Positions 8,739-16,660 of a DNA stretch of 64,000 nt are shown here, piece after piece. The stretch is from the NCBI GenBank assembly GCA_026706815.1, contig JAPOYA010000023.1:1-64000 (forward strand). The letters are read 5' to 3'. This DNA comes from Acidimicrobiaceae bacterium (lineage in GTDB: Bacteria; Actinomycetota; Acidimicrobiia; Acidimicrobiales; Aldehydirespiratoraceae). Numbering within the stretch: position 1 is the first letter of the stretch; each line of letters opens with the position of its first letter. A program made the position numbers and the translations under genes. The notes under the pieces were generated by a model. It ran no database searches. It was not told the origin of the DNA and saw nothing but the letters and a program-made list of their open reading frames with translations.

Positions 8739-10486
8739 TGGATCTCTCAACCTCGATGCGCACTCACATGTGCGGTTCTCTCAACAGCTCTGATATCGGC
8801 AGTGTTGCCACTGTCTGCGGATGGGTCGACCGTCGTCGTGAGCATGGTGAGCACCTGGTGTTCATCGATCTGCGCGATCACAGCGGTGTTGTGCAGTGTG
8901 TCGTAGACGGCAGTCGCGATCTGCGCAGCGAGTATGTGGTGCAGTTGACGGGACGGGTCCGTGAGCGGCCTGCCGACACGGCTAATCCTGATCTGGCAAC
9001 CGGTGAGATCGAGATCGAGGTCTCCGAAGCCGAGGTGCTGTCGGTCGCTGAGCCGCCTCCGTTCCCGCTCGATGAGCGCACTGAGGTCGACGAGACGATC
9101 CGGCTCCGCCATCGTTACGTCGATCTGCGCAAGGCTCGCATGCAGCGGAATCTGCGGATCCGCTCGCAGGTGAACAGCGCTATTCGCCGCGGTATGGAGT
9201 CTCAAGGGTTTGTTGAGGTCGAGACCCCGATGTTGATGGCCTCCTCGCCTGAGGGGGCACGCGATTTCGTGGTTCCGTCGCGCAAGGAGCCCGGCAGCTT
9301 CTACGCGCTTCCCCAGAGCCCGCAGCTCTACAAGCAGCTGTGCATGGTCGGGGGAGTCGACCGCTACTACCAGATCGCGCGCTGCCTGCGCGACGAAGAC
9401 CTGCGCGCCGACCGCCAGTTCGAATTCATGCAACTCGACGCTGAGGCGAGCTTCGTCGGCCAAGACGACGTGTTCGAGTTCATCTCCTATGCCATTGCCG
9501 AGGCGACCGAAGCGGTGACGGGTGTCCGGCCTGCGGACTTTCCCCGGATCAGTTGGCTCGATGCCATGGAGCGTTATGGATCCGACAAGCCCGATGTCCG
9601 TTTCGGCATGGAGCTCGTCGAACTGACCACGGTCTTTGCCCGCACCGAAGCCCGGGTCTTCCAGGCGCCCTGCGTGAAGGGGATCTGCATGCCGGGCGGC
9701 GTCGATGCGCTCAGTCGCAACCAGATAGACGCCCTGGTCGAGACCTGTCAGCGTTGGGGGGCCAAGGGTCTGGCCTGGATGAAGGTCGTGGAACGCGACG
9801 CCTCGGTCGTCCTCGACGCGGGAGTCGCCAAGTTTCTGAGTGCCGAGGAGTCCACTGCGGTCATCTCGGCGTTGGGGGCTGAGGCGGGCGACATGGTGTT
9901 CCTCGTGGCCGATGAGCGTCGCCTGGTCCGTCATGTGCTGGGCCTGCTGCGGCTAGAGCTCGGCCGCCCCCCGGTCAACGAAGGCGGTCTGCACTATCTG
10001 TGGGTCGTCGATTTCCCGCTCTTCGAGGGTTTCGGCGCCGACGGTTCACCACTGCCGGCTCATCACCCCTTCACGATGCCCCATCCCGACGACCTGGAGT
10101 TGCTCGAGGCCGGAGGCGACGCGCTGTTGGATGTTCGTTCCCAGGCCTATGACCTGGTGCTCAACGGTTGGGAGCTCGGTTCTGGCAGCGTCCGGATACA
10201 TCGCCGCGACGTCCAGAATCAGGTATTCGCCTGCTTGGGAATCGAACCCGCAGAGGCGCAGCGGAAGTTCGGCTTCCTGCTCGACGCTTTCGGCTACGGC
10301 GCGCCGCCGCACGCCGGTTTCGCCTTCGGCATCGATCGGCTCGTGGCGCTGCTGGCAGGCGAAGCCAACATCCGCGAGGTGATCGCATTCCCGAAAACCC
10401 AGTCGGGAGCAGACCCCCTCACCAACGCCCCGTCCCCGATCGACAGCGCTCATCTCGCCGAACTGGGCCTGCACGTCGAGCGGTGA
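8735..10486 (+). CDS. aspS: aspartyl-tRNA synthetase
   Basis: Charges tRNA-Asp, and possibly tRNA-Asn if an amidotransferase is present elsewhere. The protein has 583 residues: an N-terminal OB-fold anticodon domain (VCGWVDRRREHGEHLVFIDL), a class II catalytic core with RYYQIARCLRDEDLRADRQ as motif 2, an inserted GAD domain of the bacterial type at about 290-420, and GIDRLVALLAGE as motif 3. Three starts are possible: GTG 8735, which overlaps the hisS stop, ATG 8738, or ATG 8756, where the family usually begins (MRTHMCGSLN). I report the first; the choice moves the N-terminus by seven residues only. Confidence 0.96.
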   Translation: MMDLSTSMRTHMCGSLNSSDIGSVATVCGWVDRRREHGEHLVFIDLRDHSGVVQCVVDGSRDLRSEYVVQLTGRVRERPADTANPDLATGEIEIEVSEAEVLSVAEPPPFPLDERTEVDETIRLRHRYVDLRKARMQRNLRIRSQVNSAIRRGMESQGFVEVETPMLMASSPEGARDFVVPSRKEPGSFYALPQSPQLYKQLCMVGGVDRYYQIARCLRDEDLRADRQFEFMQLDAEASFVGQDDVFEFISYAIAEATEAVTGVRPADFPRISWLDAMERYGSDKPDVRFGMELVELTTVFARTEARVFQAPCVKGICMPGGVDALSRNQIDALVETCQRWGAKGLAWMKVVERDASVVLDAGVAKFLSAEESTAVISALGAEAGDMVFLVADERRLVRHVLGLLRLELGRPPVNEGGLHYLWVVDFPLFEGFGADGSPLPAHHPFTMPHPDDLELLEAGGDALLDVRSQAYDLVLNGWELGSGSVRIHRRDVQNQVFACLGIEPAEAQRKFGFLLDAFGYGAPPHAGFAFGIDRLVALLAGEANIREVIAFPKTQSGADPLTNAPSPIDSAHLAELGLHVER

Positions 10487-11799
10487 GCGACGACCTGTTC
10501 TCTGAGGCGGCACGGGAGCATCTGAAGAGTCGTTCGCCGCTGGCCGCCCGGCTGCGACCACGCGACCTTGACGATGTCGTCGGCCAAGAACATCTGCTGG
10601 CCCCTGGCCGCCCGTTGCGGGCATTGATCGAGTCGGATCGGCTTTCGTCGGTCATCTTGTGGGGCCCTCCGGGCACGGGCAAGACCTCGGTCGCCCGGCT
10701 GGTGGCGACGAGCACCAACAAGCGCTTCGAGGAACTCTCGGCTGTTGCCGCCTCGGTCAAAGACGTCCGCGGGATCATCGCCGCGGCCCGCCGCCGGCTC
10801 GGTGAGCACCAGATGGGCACGATCCTGTTCCTCGACGAGGTCCACCGGTTCAACAAGGCACAACAGGACACGCTGCTGCCGGCGGTCGAAGAGGGGCTGA
10901 TAGTGCTGATCGGTGCGACCACCGAGAATCCCCATTTCGAGGTCAACCCCCCGCTGATGTCGAGATCGACTCTGTTCCGGCTCCACGCGTTGGACGAGTC
11001 TGCTGTTGCCGAGCTCGTCAAACGGGGGCTTGAGATCGAATCGGCAACTGCGGATCAAGACGCCGTCGACCATCTTGCGGCTCGCAGCGGAGGCGATGGC
11101 CGGCACGCCCTGACCGGCGTAGAAGTGGCTGTCGCACTGGCAGCCGGCCGCGGCAAACCGATCCATGTCGTGCTCGCCGACGCAGAGGCCGCGGTCGACT
11201 CCAAAGCAGTGCGCTACGGCCGCGACGGGCACTACGACGTGATCAGCGCCTTCATCAAGTCGATTCGGGGAAGCGACGCCGACTCGGGGCTGTACTGGCT
11301 TGCGCGCATGCTCGAAGCGGGGGAGGACGCCCGTTTCATCGCCCGGCGGCTGGTCATACTGGCCTCTGAAGACATAGGCATGGCCGACCCGCAATCGCTG
11401 CTCGTCGCCAATGCCGCGGCCCACGCGGTCGAGTTCGTCGGCTTGCCGGAGGCTCAACTCAACCTGGCCCATGCCGTGGTGCATCTGGCCACCGCCCCGA
11501 AATCGAACCGGGTCACCACTGCTCTGGGTGCTGCTCGTGAGGCCGCGAGGCGGTCGGGGACAGGCGAGGTCCCGGTCCATCTGCGAGACGCCCATTATTC
11601 GGGCGCCAAGAGCCTCGGCCATGGGGACGGATACGTCTACCCCCACGATGATCCGTCCGGTTGGGCGCCCCAAGACTACCGGCCCGCAGAAGTAGCGGAT
11701 CTGGTGTTCTACAGGCCCAGCGCCCACGGACGCGAGGCCCGCCTCGAAGAGTTCTGGCCCGGCCATCGAGCAGTCCCCGACGATCATCAAGAGCGCTGA
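10483..11799 (+). CDS. rarA: replication-associated recombination protein A (RarA/MgsA)
   Basis: AAA+ ATPase related to clamp loaders that acts at stalled or collapsed replication forks. It has 438 residues. The N-terminus reads PLAARLRPRDLDDVVGQEHLL, Walker A is GPPGTGKT, Walker B LFLDEVHRFNKAQQD, and sensor 1 IGATTENP; the C-terminal half holds the RarA-specific region with SEDIGMADPQ and HLRDAHYSGAKSLGHG. GTG 10483 overlaps the aspS stop by four bases. In actinobacteria rarA usually sits close to alaS; here about 4 kb of accessory DNA lies between. Confidence 0.95.
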   Translation: MSDDLFSEAAREHLKSRSPLAARLRPRDLDDVVGQEHLLAPGRPLRALIESDRLSSVILWGPPGTGKTSVARLVATSTNKRFEELSAVAASVKDVRGIIAAARRRLGEHQMGTILFLDEVHRFNKAQQDTLLPAVEEGLIVLIGATTENPHFEVNPPLMSRSTLFRLHALDESAVAELVKRGLEIESATADQDAVDHLAARSGGDGRHALTGVEVAVALAAGRGKPIHVVLADAEAAVDSKAVRYGRDGHYDVISAFIKSIRGSDADSGLYWLARMLEAGEDARFIARRLVILASEDIGMADPQSLLVANAAAHAVEFVGLPEAQLNLAHAVVHLATAPKSNRVTTALGAAREAARRSGTGEVPVHLRDAHYSGAKSLGHGDGYVYPHDDPSGWAPQDYRPAEVADLVFYRPSAHGREARLEEFWPGHRAVPDDHQER

Positions 11800-11890
11800 T
11801 CAGCCGATCAATCGCCGGCCGGTATGGGACCGTCGGTGATGTCGGGGCAAGCCCCACCCCCTTGTTCTAGAGTTTTGTTGTCTTGTGTTG

Positions 11891-11920
11891 TTGCTTTTGG
11901 TCGGTTGGCTTGTGTACGGT
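11891..11920 (+). promoter_or_regulatory. possible promoter of the surface-protein gene
   Basis: TTGCTT at 11891-11896 and TACGGT at 11915-11920 are separated by 18 bases and fit a sigma-70-like -35/-10 pair. The start codon at 11961 and its GGAGGAG site lie about 40 bases downstream. This is pattern matching only; the region is T-rich, so chance matches are likely. Confidence 0.25.
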
Positions 11921-11960
11921 TCCGGCCCGTTGAGCTTGACCTGTTTTTGGAGGAGCCGAG

Positions 11961-14031
11961 ATGACTGATTCGTATTGTTCCGCGGGGGGGGGGGCGTAGG
12001 CTTCTCTCTGCGGTTGTTGTTGCTGCGGTGTCGTTCGGTGGTTTGTCTGCCGCTGAGGCGCATGACTCGACGACAGAGACATATGAGGTTGAGGCTCCGG
12101 TGTATGAGTGGGTGTCCGTGCCGGTCACCGCGACTCGTGAGGTGCCGGTGTATGACCATGTGCCCACGCAGGTGCAGGTGCAGCGGACTCGCGAGGTGCC
12201 AGTGTATGGTTTCGTTCCTCGACAGGTTCCGGTACAGCGAACTCGTGAGGTGCCGGTGTATGACCATGTGCCCACGCAGGTGCAGGTGCAGCGGACTCGC
12301 GAGGTGCCAGTGTATGATTTCGTTCCTCGACAGGTTCCGGTGCAGCGAACCCGTGTCGTGCCTGTGTACAACAAGGTCACAGAAACGGTCAGGGTCGCGC
12401 CGTTTCGGCAGAGAGTCGCGATTCAGCCGCCATGTGAGTGGGCCACGGTGTATGGCCGCAGGGTCTACTACTGCCCGCCGCCGCGGATGACTTGGCAGGC
12501 CGTGTACAACTACACCACCGAGACGCGTCACGTGCTCGTCGGCACGCGGACTGAGACCTACACCGCGACTGAGACTCAGATGGTGTGGTCTAAGACCGGC
12601 ACTCGCACCGAAACGTATACAGCCACTGAAACACAGATGGTGAGGACTCGGACAGGTACCCGCACCGAGACCTACGACACCGGCGCGACCCGCTTGGTCA
12701 AGAAAGACACCGGCCGTACCAAAACGGTGACCAGAACACGAACCGTCCACAAAGGCTGCCCAGACGGATACTACGAACTGGACAGCCCCACCACCAAAGC
12801 GTGGCACAAGCGCGGCGGCGGCGTTTCGTTCGATACGGGACTCTTGGCTGGACTATTCACTGGCGAAGTTGTGACATGGATCGGACCCCTGGAGGGTCAC
12901 CCGAACTGCTACACACCGGACCGGTCCGGGATTGGATGGGGGAAGGTTGTTGTTGCGGGCTCCGAACATGCCGTCACCGCAGGCAAGGTCGTGATCAACG
13001 GTGTTACCTATGCCGTCAACGCAGGCAAGATCGTTGTTGAGACGCTCAACAACCTCGAAGCAACGATCAAACGAGCGATCGAAAATGAGATCAGGAACGC
13101 TCTTGAGGAACTCGACGAATCAACAGTAGCTGCCATCTGCACAAACCTGTTGGTAGCTGGCCTAGTATCTGGGGCTGCGAGCGTGATCCTCAGCAGCGTT
13201 GTGGCCAAAGCGCTTGTAGCGGCGGGTGTCGCATTATCGGTCGCAGTTACCCCGGCGGCGATAATCGGCGGCGCGGCTGTCCTTGCGCTGATGGTTGCGG
13301 GCTGCTCTCTGGCTGAGTCGTGGTACACCCCTGATGTGCCCCCGTCTCCTACTGGTTTGGGTCTGGTTGCCGGCGACGAGTCGTTGAATGTGTCTTGGGA
13401 TGCCTCCCCGTCGAAGGACACGTTCCGGTTCGGTTACACGCTGCGCTGGAAGAGGTCCTCGCAGCCTTGGAATGATGCCACGGCGAAGAAACTGGACGAT
13501 TCGGCCACCTCATATCGGATCACCGGGCTTGTCAACGACACTGTCTACAACGTGCAGATCGAAGCGCACAACTTGGGCGGATCGTCATCGGAGGTGACGG
13601 TTACTGCGACACCAACCGCCCCTGCTCCGACGACCACGACTACACCGACCACCACGACGACTGTGAAGCCCGACCCTCCAGCCCCGCTGCCTGTGTCTGC
13701 GGGTCAGCAGGTCAGCATCGCCGACGCGTCGGCTGCGGAGGGTTCTGCGCTGCGGTTCGCGGTGACGCTCACCGAATCGGTGTTTCGTTCTGTGAGCGTG
13801 GACTATGAGATCCGCGGTGTCACCGCCGACTGGGGTTCTGATTGGAGCACATCGAGAACCGGCACGATCGTGTTCCGACGCGGTCGGACCTATCAGGAGG
13901 TCTTTGTTTTCGCTTTGCCTGACAAGCACACTGAAGGCGACGAAACACTCCAAGTCACCCTCACCAACCCCAAAGGCCCTGTCACCATCGCCGACGGCAC
14001 CGCCACCGGCACAATCAAGGACAACAACTGA
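11961..14031 (+). CDS. repeat-rich secreted or surface protein, FN3 and Calx-beta domains, frame broken at a poly-G tract
   Basis: I do not recognise a named family. As sequenced, ATG 11961 with a good GGAGGAG site reads 12 codons into a run of 11 G and then hits TAG. With 10 G the frame joins the long open frame that runs to 14031, giving a 689-residue protein with a normal signal peptide (basic RR, hydrophobic LLSAVVVAAVSFGGLSA, cleavage after AEA). In that numbering the parts are: four 18-residue TREVPVY-type repeats at 58-129, three 19-residue GTRTETY-type repeats at 194-250, a hydrophobic stretch at about 392-449, a fibronectin type III domain at about 457-551, a Thr/Pro linker, and a C-terminal Calx-beta domain from about 582. 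Export to the surface and adhesion are inferred from architecture. A GTG at 12028 is an alternative start but cuts the signal peptide. Confidence 0.75.
11984..11994 (+). repeat. 11-base G homopolymer in the signal-peptide region
   Basis: Eleven consecutive G bases begin inside codon 8 of the reading frame opened by ATG 11961. Eleven G leads to TAG at 11997-11999; ten G (or any length differing from that by three) restores a signal peptide and the 2-kb frame. This is the layout of a slippage-prone contingency locus, but homopolymers are also the commonest place for sequencing errors. Confidence 0.9.
12133..12348 (+). repeat. two tandem 108-bp repeats coding for 18-residue units
   Basis: The block at 12133-12240 is repeated at 12241-12348 with very few differences. 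Each 108-bp unit encodes two related 18-residue modules, TREVPVYDHVPTQVQVQR and TREVPVY(G/D)FVPRQVPVQR. A more degenerate unit (TRVVPVYNKV) follows. The near identity at DNA level points to recent duplication and potential copy-number change. Confidence 0.9.
12541..12711 (+). repeat. three 57-bp repeats coding for 19-residue units
   Basis: Units start at 12541, 12598 and 12655. They encode GTRTETYTATETQMVWSKT, GTRTETYTATETQMVRTRT and a diverged third copy, GTRTETYDTGATRLVKKDT. The DNA has drifted at third positions, so this array is older than the 108-bp array upstream. Confidence 0.85.
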
Positions 14032-14089
14032 CAGACCCTATTCTGGCAAGGCACACCTAAGAGCAGCGAGTGTGTGGTAAGTTAAAGTT

Positions 14090-14308
14090 ATGGTCACGAA
14101 TAATAATAACACTAAACGTCGTGATGCCTGGCACAAATTTTTTACTTGGCGGGGTCTGGGCGCCTCTTTGTTGACAACTTTTGTAATATTCACTACGATC
14201 TACTTGTTTGAAATGTTTTTGACTTTTTGGCAGGCTCGATATTTGACTGCTGTCTTGTGTTTATTTGTGATTATTATTACTATAATTATTACCGCCCGAA
14301 AAATCTAG
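14090..14308 (+). CDS. small AT-rich membrane protein, unknown family
   Basis: Encodes 72 residues: a short hydrophilic Asn- and Lys-rich N-terminus (VTNNNNTKRRD), then two predicted membrane helices at about 24-45 and 51-69 with a short turn between them. I do not recognise the family. The composition is strikingly unlike the rest of the window: the coding sequence is clearly AT-rich, with A/T-ending codons (AAT, TTT, ATT, TTA) that neighbouring genes avoid, which suggests recent acquisition. The upstream sequence AAGTTAAAG is a poor ribosome site. It lies 58 bases after the surface protein on the same strand and could be co-transcribed with it. That this is a real gene rests on the length, the clean two-helix pattern and the composition shift. 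Confidence 0.5.
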   Translation: MVTNNNNTKRRDAWHKFFTWRGLGASLLTTFVIFTTIYLFEMFLTFWQARYLTAVLCLFVIIITIIITARKI

Positions 14309-14393
14309 TGGTGTGTCGCGGCGAATGCTGCAACCATCTATGGAGTCCGTACCTTTTGCAGATAATAGTGCGGGGAACGCTCCGTTGGCAGAC

Positions 14394-15671
14394 TCAATTG
14401 AGCGATCTGTATCGGGGTTTGTGGTGGCGGTGGTGGTAAGAGCAGCGGGTGGCGGCGTTGGCGTGGTTGGTGGCGCCGCCGTGCTGCCATTCGACGATGT
14501 GGTCGATTTCGCATAATCGAGCCGGCAGTTCGCAGCCGGAGTGGCCGCAGGTTCGGTCTCGGGCTTGGATTGCCTGGCGCAGCGCCCCGGTGAAGAGTCG
14601 CGTGGAACGCCCGTAGTCCAAGATCACACCGGGTGATTCATAGACGAGGCGTCGAATGTGGCCTCTGAGGGCTTGTTCAACAGCCTGTGTCGGCGTGACC
14701 ACTGCCCCGAGGTCGGTTTCGCAGAGTCGGCCTTCAGCCATCACACCGCGCTCGGCCTCGGTCGATTCGTTCCGTGTCGGGACCAAGCCCAGGGTTTCGT
14801 TGAGGCCTTCGCCAAAGCTCGGTTTGTCCATGTGAATGATCACCAACGGCTCGGGGGCCTTCGCGCCCTCAGGCATCGAGGTGGCGCGCCGCGCCATCTC
14901 GACCAGCGCATCGGCGCGTCTTTGTGCGGGAGTGCGCCATAGCTCGGTTGTGTGTTTGTCTATGTGCTCGCTTTGTGCATCTTTGAGGTCGTTGTTGAAC
15001 AGTTCGGCTTCGATGCGGTCCAAAGCGCTGCGGAACTCCTCGAAGCCGAGCGGGTCGAGCCATCCGTCGAGGCGTCCCATTCCGTCGAACGTCAGCGACG
15101 CATGGAACTCGCGGCGTTGCTCTTTGAACGCCGCGTCTTGTTCGGCCGCATCGTTGTCGACGAGGTGTTCCCAATATGACACGGCCTTGTCGAAAGCCGG
15201 GTAACTGAGCGTTCGGGCATGGTCGCACAACAACGCCTCTGCATCGCTGAAGCCCTCACGCGAGGATGCTTTGGCCAGCCGACGTGCATGGCAGAGACTG
15301 ATCTCACCGCAACTCAAAGCCTCAGACACCACAGGCATGGTGTTGAGCGAACGTGCCAGATGAACCGTCTGGTTGGCTTCGGCACGGCGCACACGAGCGC
15401 GGTGCGACAACGCTGCGCCGACTGAACGGTAACCCGAAACCTCCCAATCACCCGAGGCGTCGTAAGCTGCAACGATCTCAGCTTCCAGTGCTGCCAACTG
15501 TGCTTTCAACTGAGCGACGCGCACTGCCGAATCAGCCAACACAGCACCAGGCAAACCGCCATATTCGAGCTTGGCGGCTAGTTGCAAAGCGTCGGCGACA
15601 TCGTCGAGCTCGACAACATGGAACGAGTCTGCGGTACTCGGTTCTGGGTGGGCGGCAACTGTGGGTTTCAT
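14394..15671 (-). CDS. DUF222 domain protein with C-terminal HNH endonuclease motif
   Basis: A 425-residue member of the actinobacterial DUF222/HNH family (the 13E12-repeat type of mycobacteria), often present in many copies per genome and suspected to be mobile or selfish. The N-terminal two thirds is the helical DUF222 region (AQLAALEAEIVAAYDASGDW, ALSCGEISLCHARRLAKA). The C-terminal HNH site is DRTCGHSGCELPARLCEIDH, then GGATNHANAATRCSYHHRHHK, with the paired Cys and His residues intact. A TATAGT box on the minus strand at 15680-15685 lies just upstream of the ATG, so a leaderless transcript is possible. It faces the surface-protein genes and sits inside the island between rarA and alaS. 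Substrate unknown. Confidence 0.88.
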   Translation of the reverse strand: MKPTVAAHPEPSTADSFHVVELDDVADALQLAAKLEYGGLPGAVLADSAVRVAQLKAQLAALEAEIVAAYDASGDWEVSGYRSVGAALSHRARVRRAEANQTVHLARSLNTMPVVSEALSCGEISLCHARRLAKASSREGFSDAEALLCDHARTLSYPAFDKAVSYWEHLVDNDAAEQDAAFKEQRREFHASLTFDGMGRLDGWLDPLGFEEFRSALDRIEAELFNNDLKDAQSEHIDKHTTELWRTPAQRRADALVEMARRATSMPEGAKAPEPLVIIHMDKPSFGEGLNETLGLVPTRNESTEAERGVMAEGRLCETDLGAVVTPTQAVEQALRGHIRRLVYESPGVILDYGRSTRLFTGALRQAIQARDRTCGHSGCELPARLCEIDHIVEWQHGGATNHANAATRCSYHHRHHKPRYRSLN

Positions 15672-15862
15672 TAGATTTCACTATAACAGATGTATATGAC
15701 AACACAGTTGAATTCATGAGAAAGATTGAAAATGATAAACAGACAACTACAGCCCAAGCAGGTAATTCGCGTCTTGCTTCCCCCGTCGACGGCATCGCAC
15801 TAAGGTGTCGGGCGTGTGGGGCGCGGTCAGCGGAGATTCAAGCAAGACAACCGGGAGAAGCG

Positions 15863-16303
15863 ATGAGCGCTGTTGACCTCGCAGCAGTGGTCGTCACGGT
15901 TGTCTGCCTGGCAGTGGTGGTGATCCTGGTGCTGGCCGTGCAGTCGCTGGTCGCCACGTTGCGCCAGCTTCGCGAGACGATCGACGAACTGCGGGGCGAG
16001 AGCCTTCCCATGTTCGATGATCTGCGCACCACTGTCACCAAAGCGGGGGACGAGCTCGAACGAGTCGACGAGGTGATCGGCCGAGTCGAGCGGGTCGTTG
16101 CAACCGCCGACGTCGCATCGCGGCTCACGCAGAGAGTCCTCACCCCGCCGCTGATCAAGACGGCGGCGATTATGAAAGGCGCGGGCCGAGCCACGCTGAC
16201 GCTGCGAAGGGGGCGCACTCGAAAGGCGATCCCCGCTCGCAGAGCAGGCGCCGCGCCCAGTTCGCGAGGCGCAAGACGGTCGAGAAAGTCGAAGGTTCGA
16301 TGA
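15863..16303 (+). CDS. DUF948-type membrane-anchored coiled-coil protein
   Basis: A protein of 146 residues with one N-terminal membrane helix (LAAVVVTVVCLAVVVILVLA, about 6-25), then a helical, probably coiled-coil stretch (SLVATLRQLRETIDELRGE) and a very basic, Arg-rich C-terminal tail. It resembles the DUF948 proteins that precede alaS in many actinobacteria; their function is not known. ATG 15863 is preceded by a GGGAGAAG site. The frame is open well upstream, but that part lies under the antisense gene and in the promoter region. It overlaps the next gene by four bases (ATGA). Confidence 0.75.
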   Translation: MSAVDLAAVVVTVVCLAVVVILVLAVQSLVATLRQLRETIDELRGESLPMFDDLRTTVTKAGDELERVDEVIGRVERVVATADVASRLTQRVLTPPLIKTAAIMKGAGRATLTLRRGRTRKAIPARRAGAAPSSRGARRSRKSKVR

Positions 16304-16593
16304 AGCGCACATTCTGGGCCGCGACCGGCTTCACTCTCGGTGTCGGCAGTTCCGTCTACCTTCAGAAGCGGCTCCGGCGCGCAGTCGAGCGCTACACCCC
16401 CGAGCAGGTCCGACAGGATGTGGCGGGCGCCGGCAAGCGGGTTGCGGCGAAAACCCGCGACCTGTTGGCGGACCTGCGCGATGCGGCGCAGCAGGGCAGC
16501 GAGACGATGCGCCGAACCGAGCAGGACCTGCGCGCTGAGTTCGCTGAGGACGACCGAGCGCACCGACACCGTCCCGCGCGTGTCCGTCACTGA
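16300..16593 (+). CDS. small conserved-context protein upstream of alaS
   Basis: Encodes 97 residues, starting with KRTFWAATGFTLGVGSSVYL, a weakly hydrophobic segment that could be a membrane anchor, followed by charged amphipathic helices (VERYTPEQVRQDVAGAGKRVAAKTRD). I cannot assign a family with certainty; similar short proteins sit between the DUF948 gene and alaS in related genomes. Its start overlaps the previous stop by four bases, so the pair is probably made together. Function unknown. Confidence 0.65.
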   Translation: MKRTFWAATGFTLGVGSSVYLQKRLRRAVERYTPEQVRQDVAGAGKRVAAKTRDLLADLRDAAQQGSETMRRTEQDLRAEFAEDDRAHRHRPARVRH

Positions 16594-16660
16594 CGAGTCA
16601 TCGGTCACTGAGCCGATTCTGTTCTAGGTGGCCTGCTTGCGGCGATAGACTTCGCCGTTC

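Noticed and set aside
11841..11880. A terminator after rarA (GGGG CAAG CCCC followed by T-rich sequence)
   Set aside because: The stem has only four or five pairs and the T-rich stretch is interrupted; too weak to list.
12133..12711. A CRISPR array in the surface-protein repeats
   Set aside because: The repeats are directly adjacent, without spacers, and keep an open reading frame of 18- and 19-residue modules.
15672..15862. A small gene in the AT-rich spacer between the DUF222 gene and the DUF948 gene
   Set aside because: The short frames seen there have no ribosome site and no recognisable sequence; the AT content is explained by divergent promoters.
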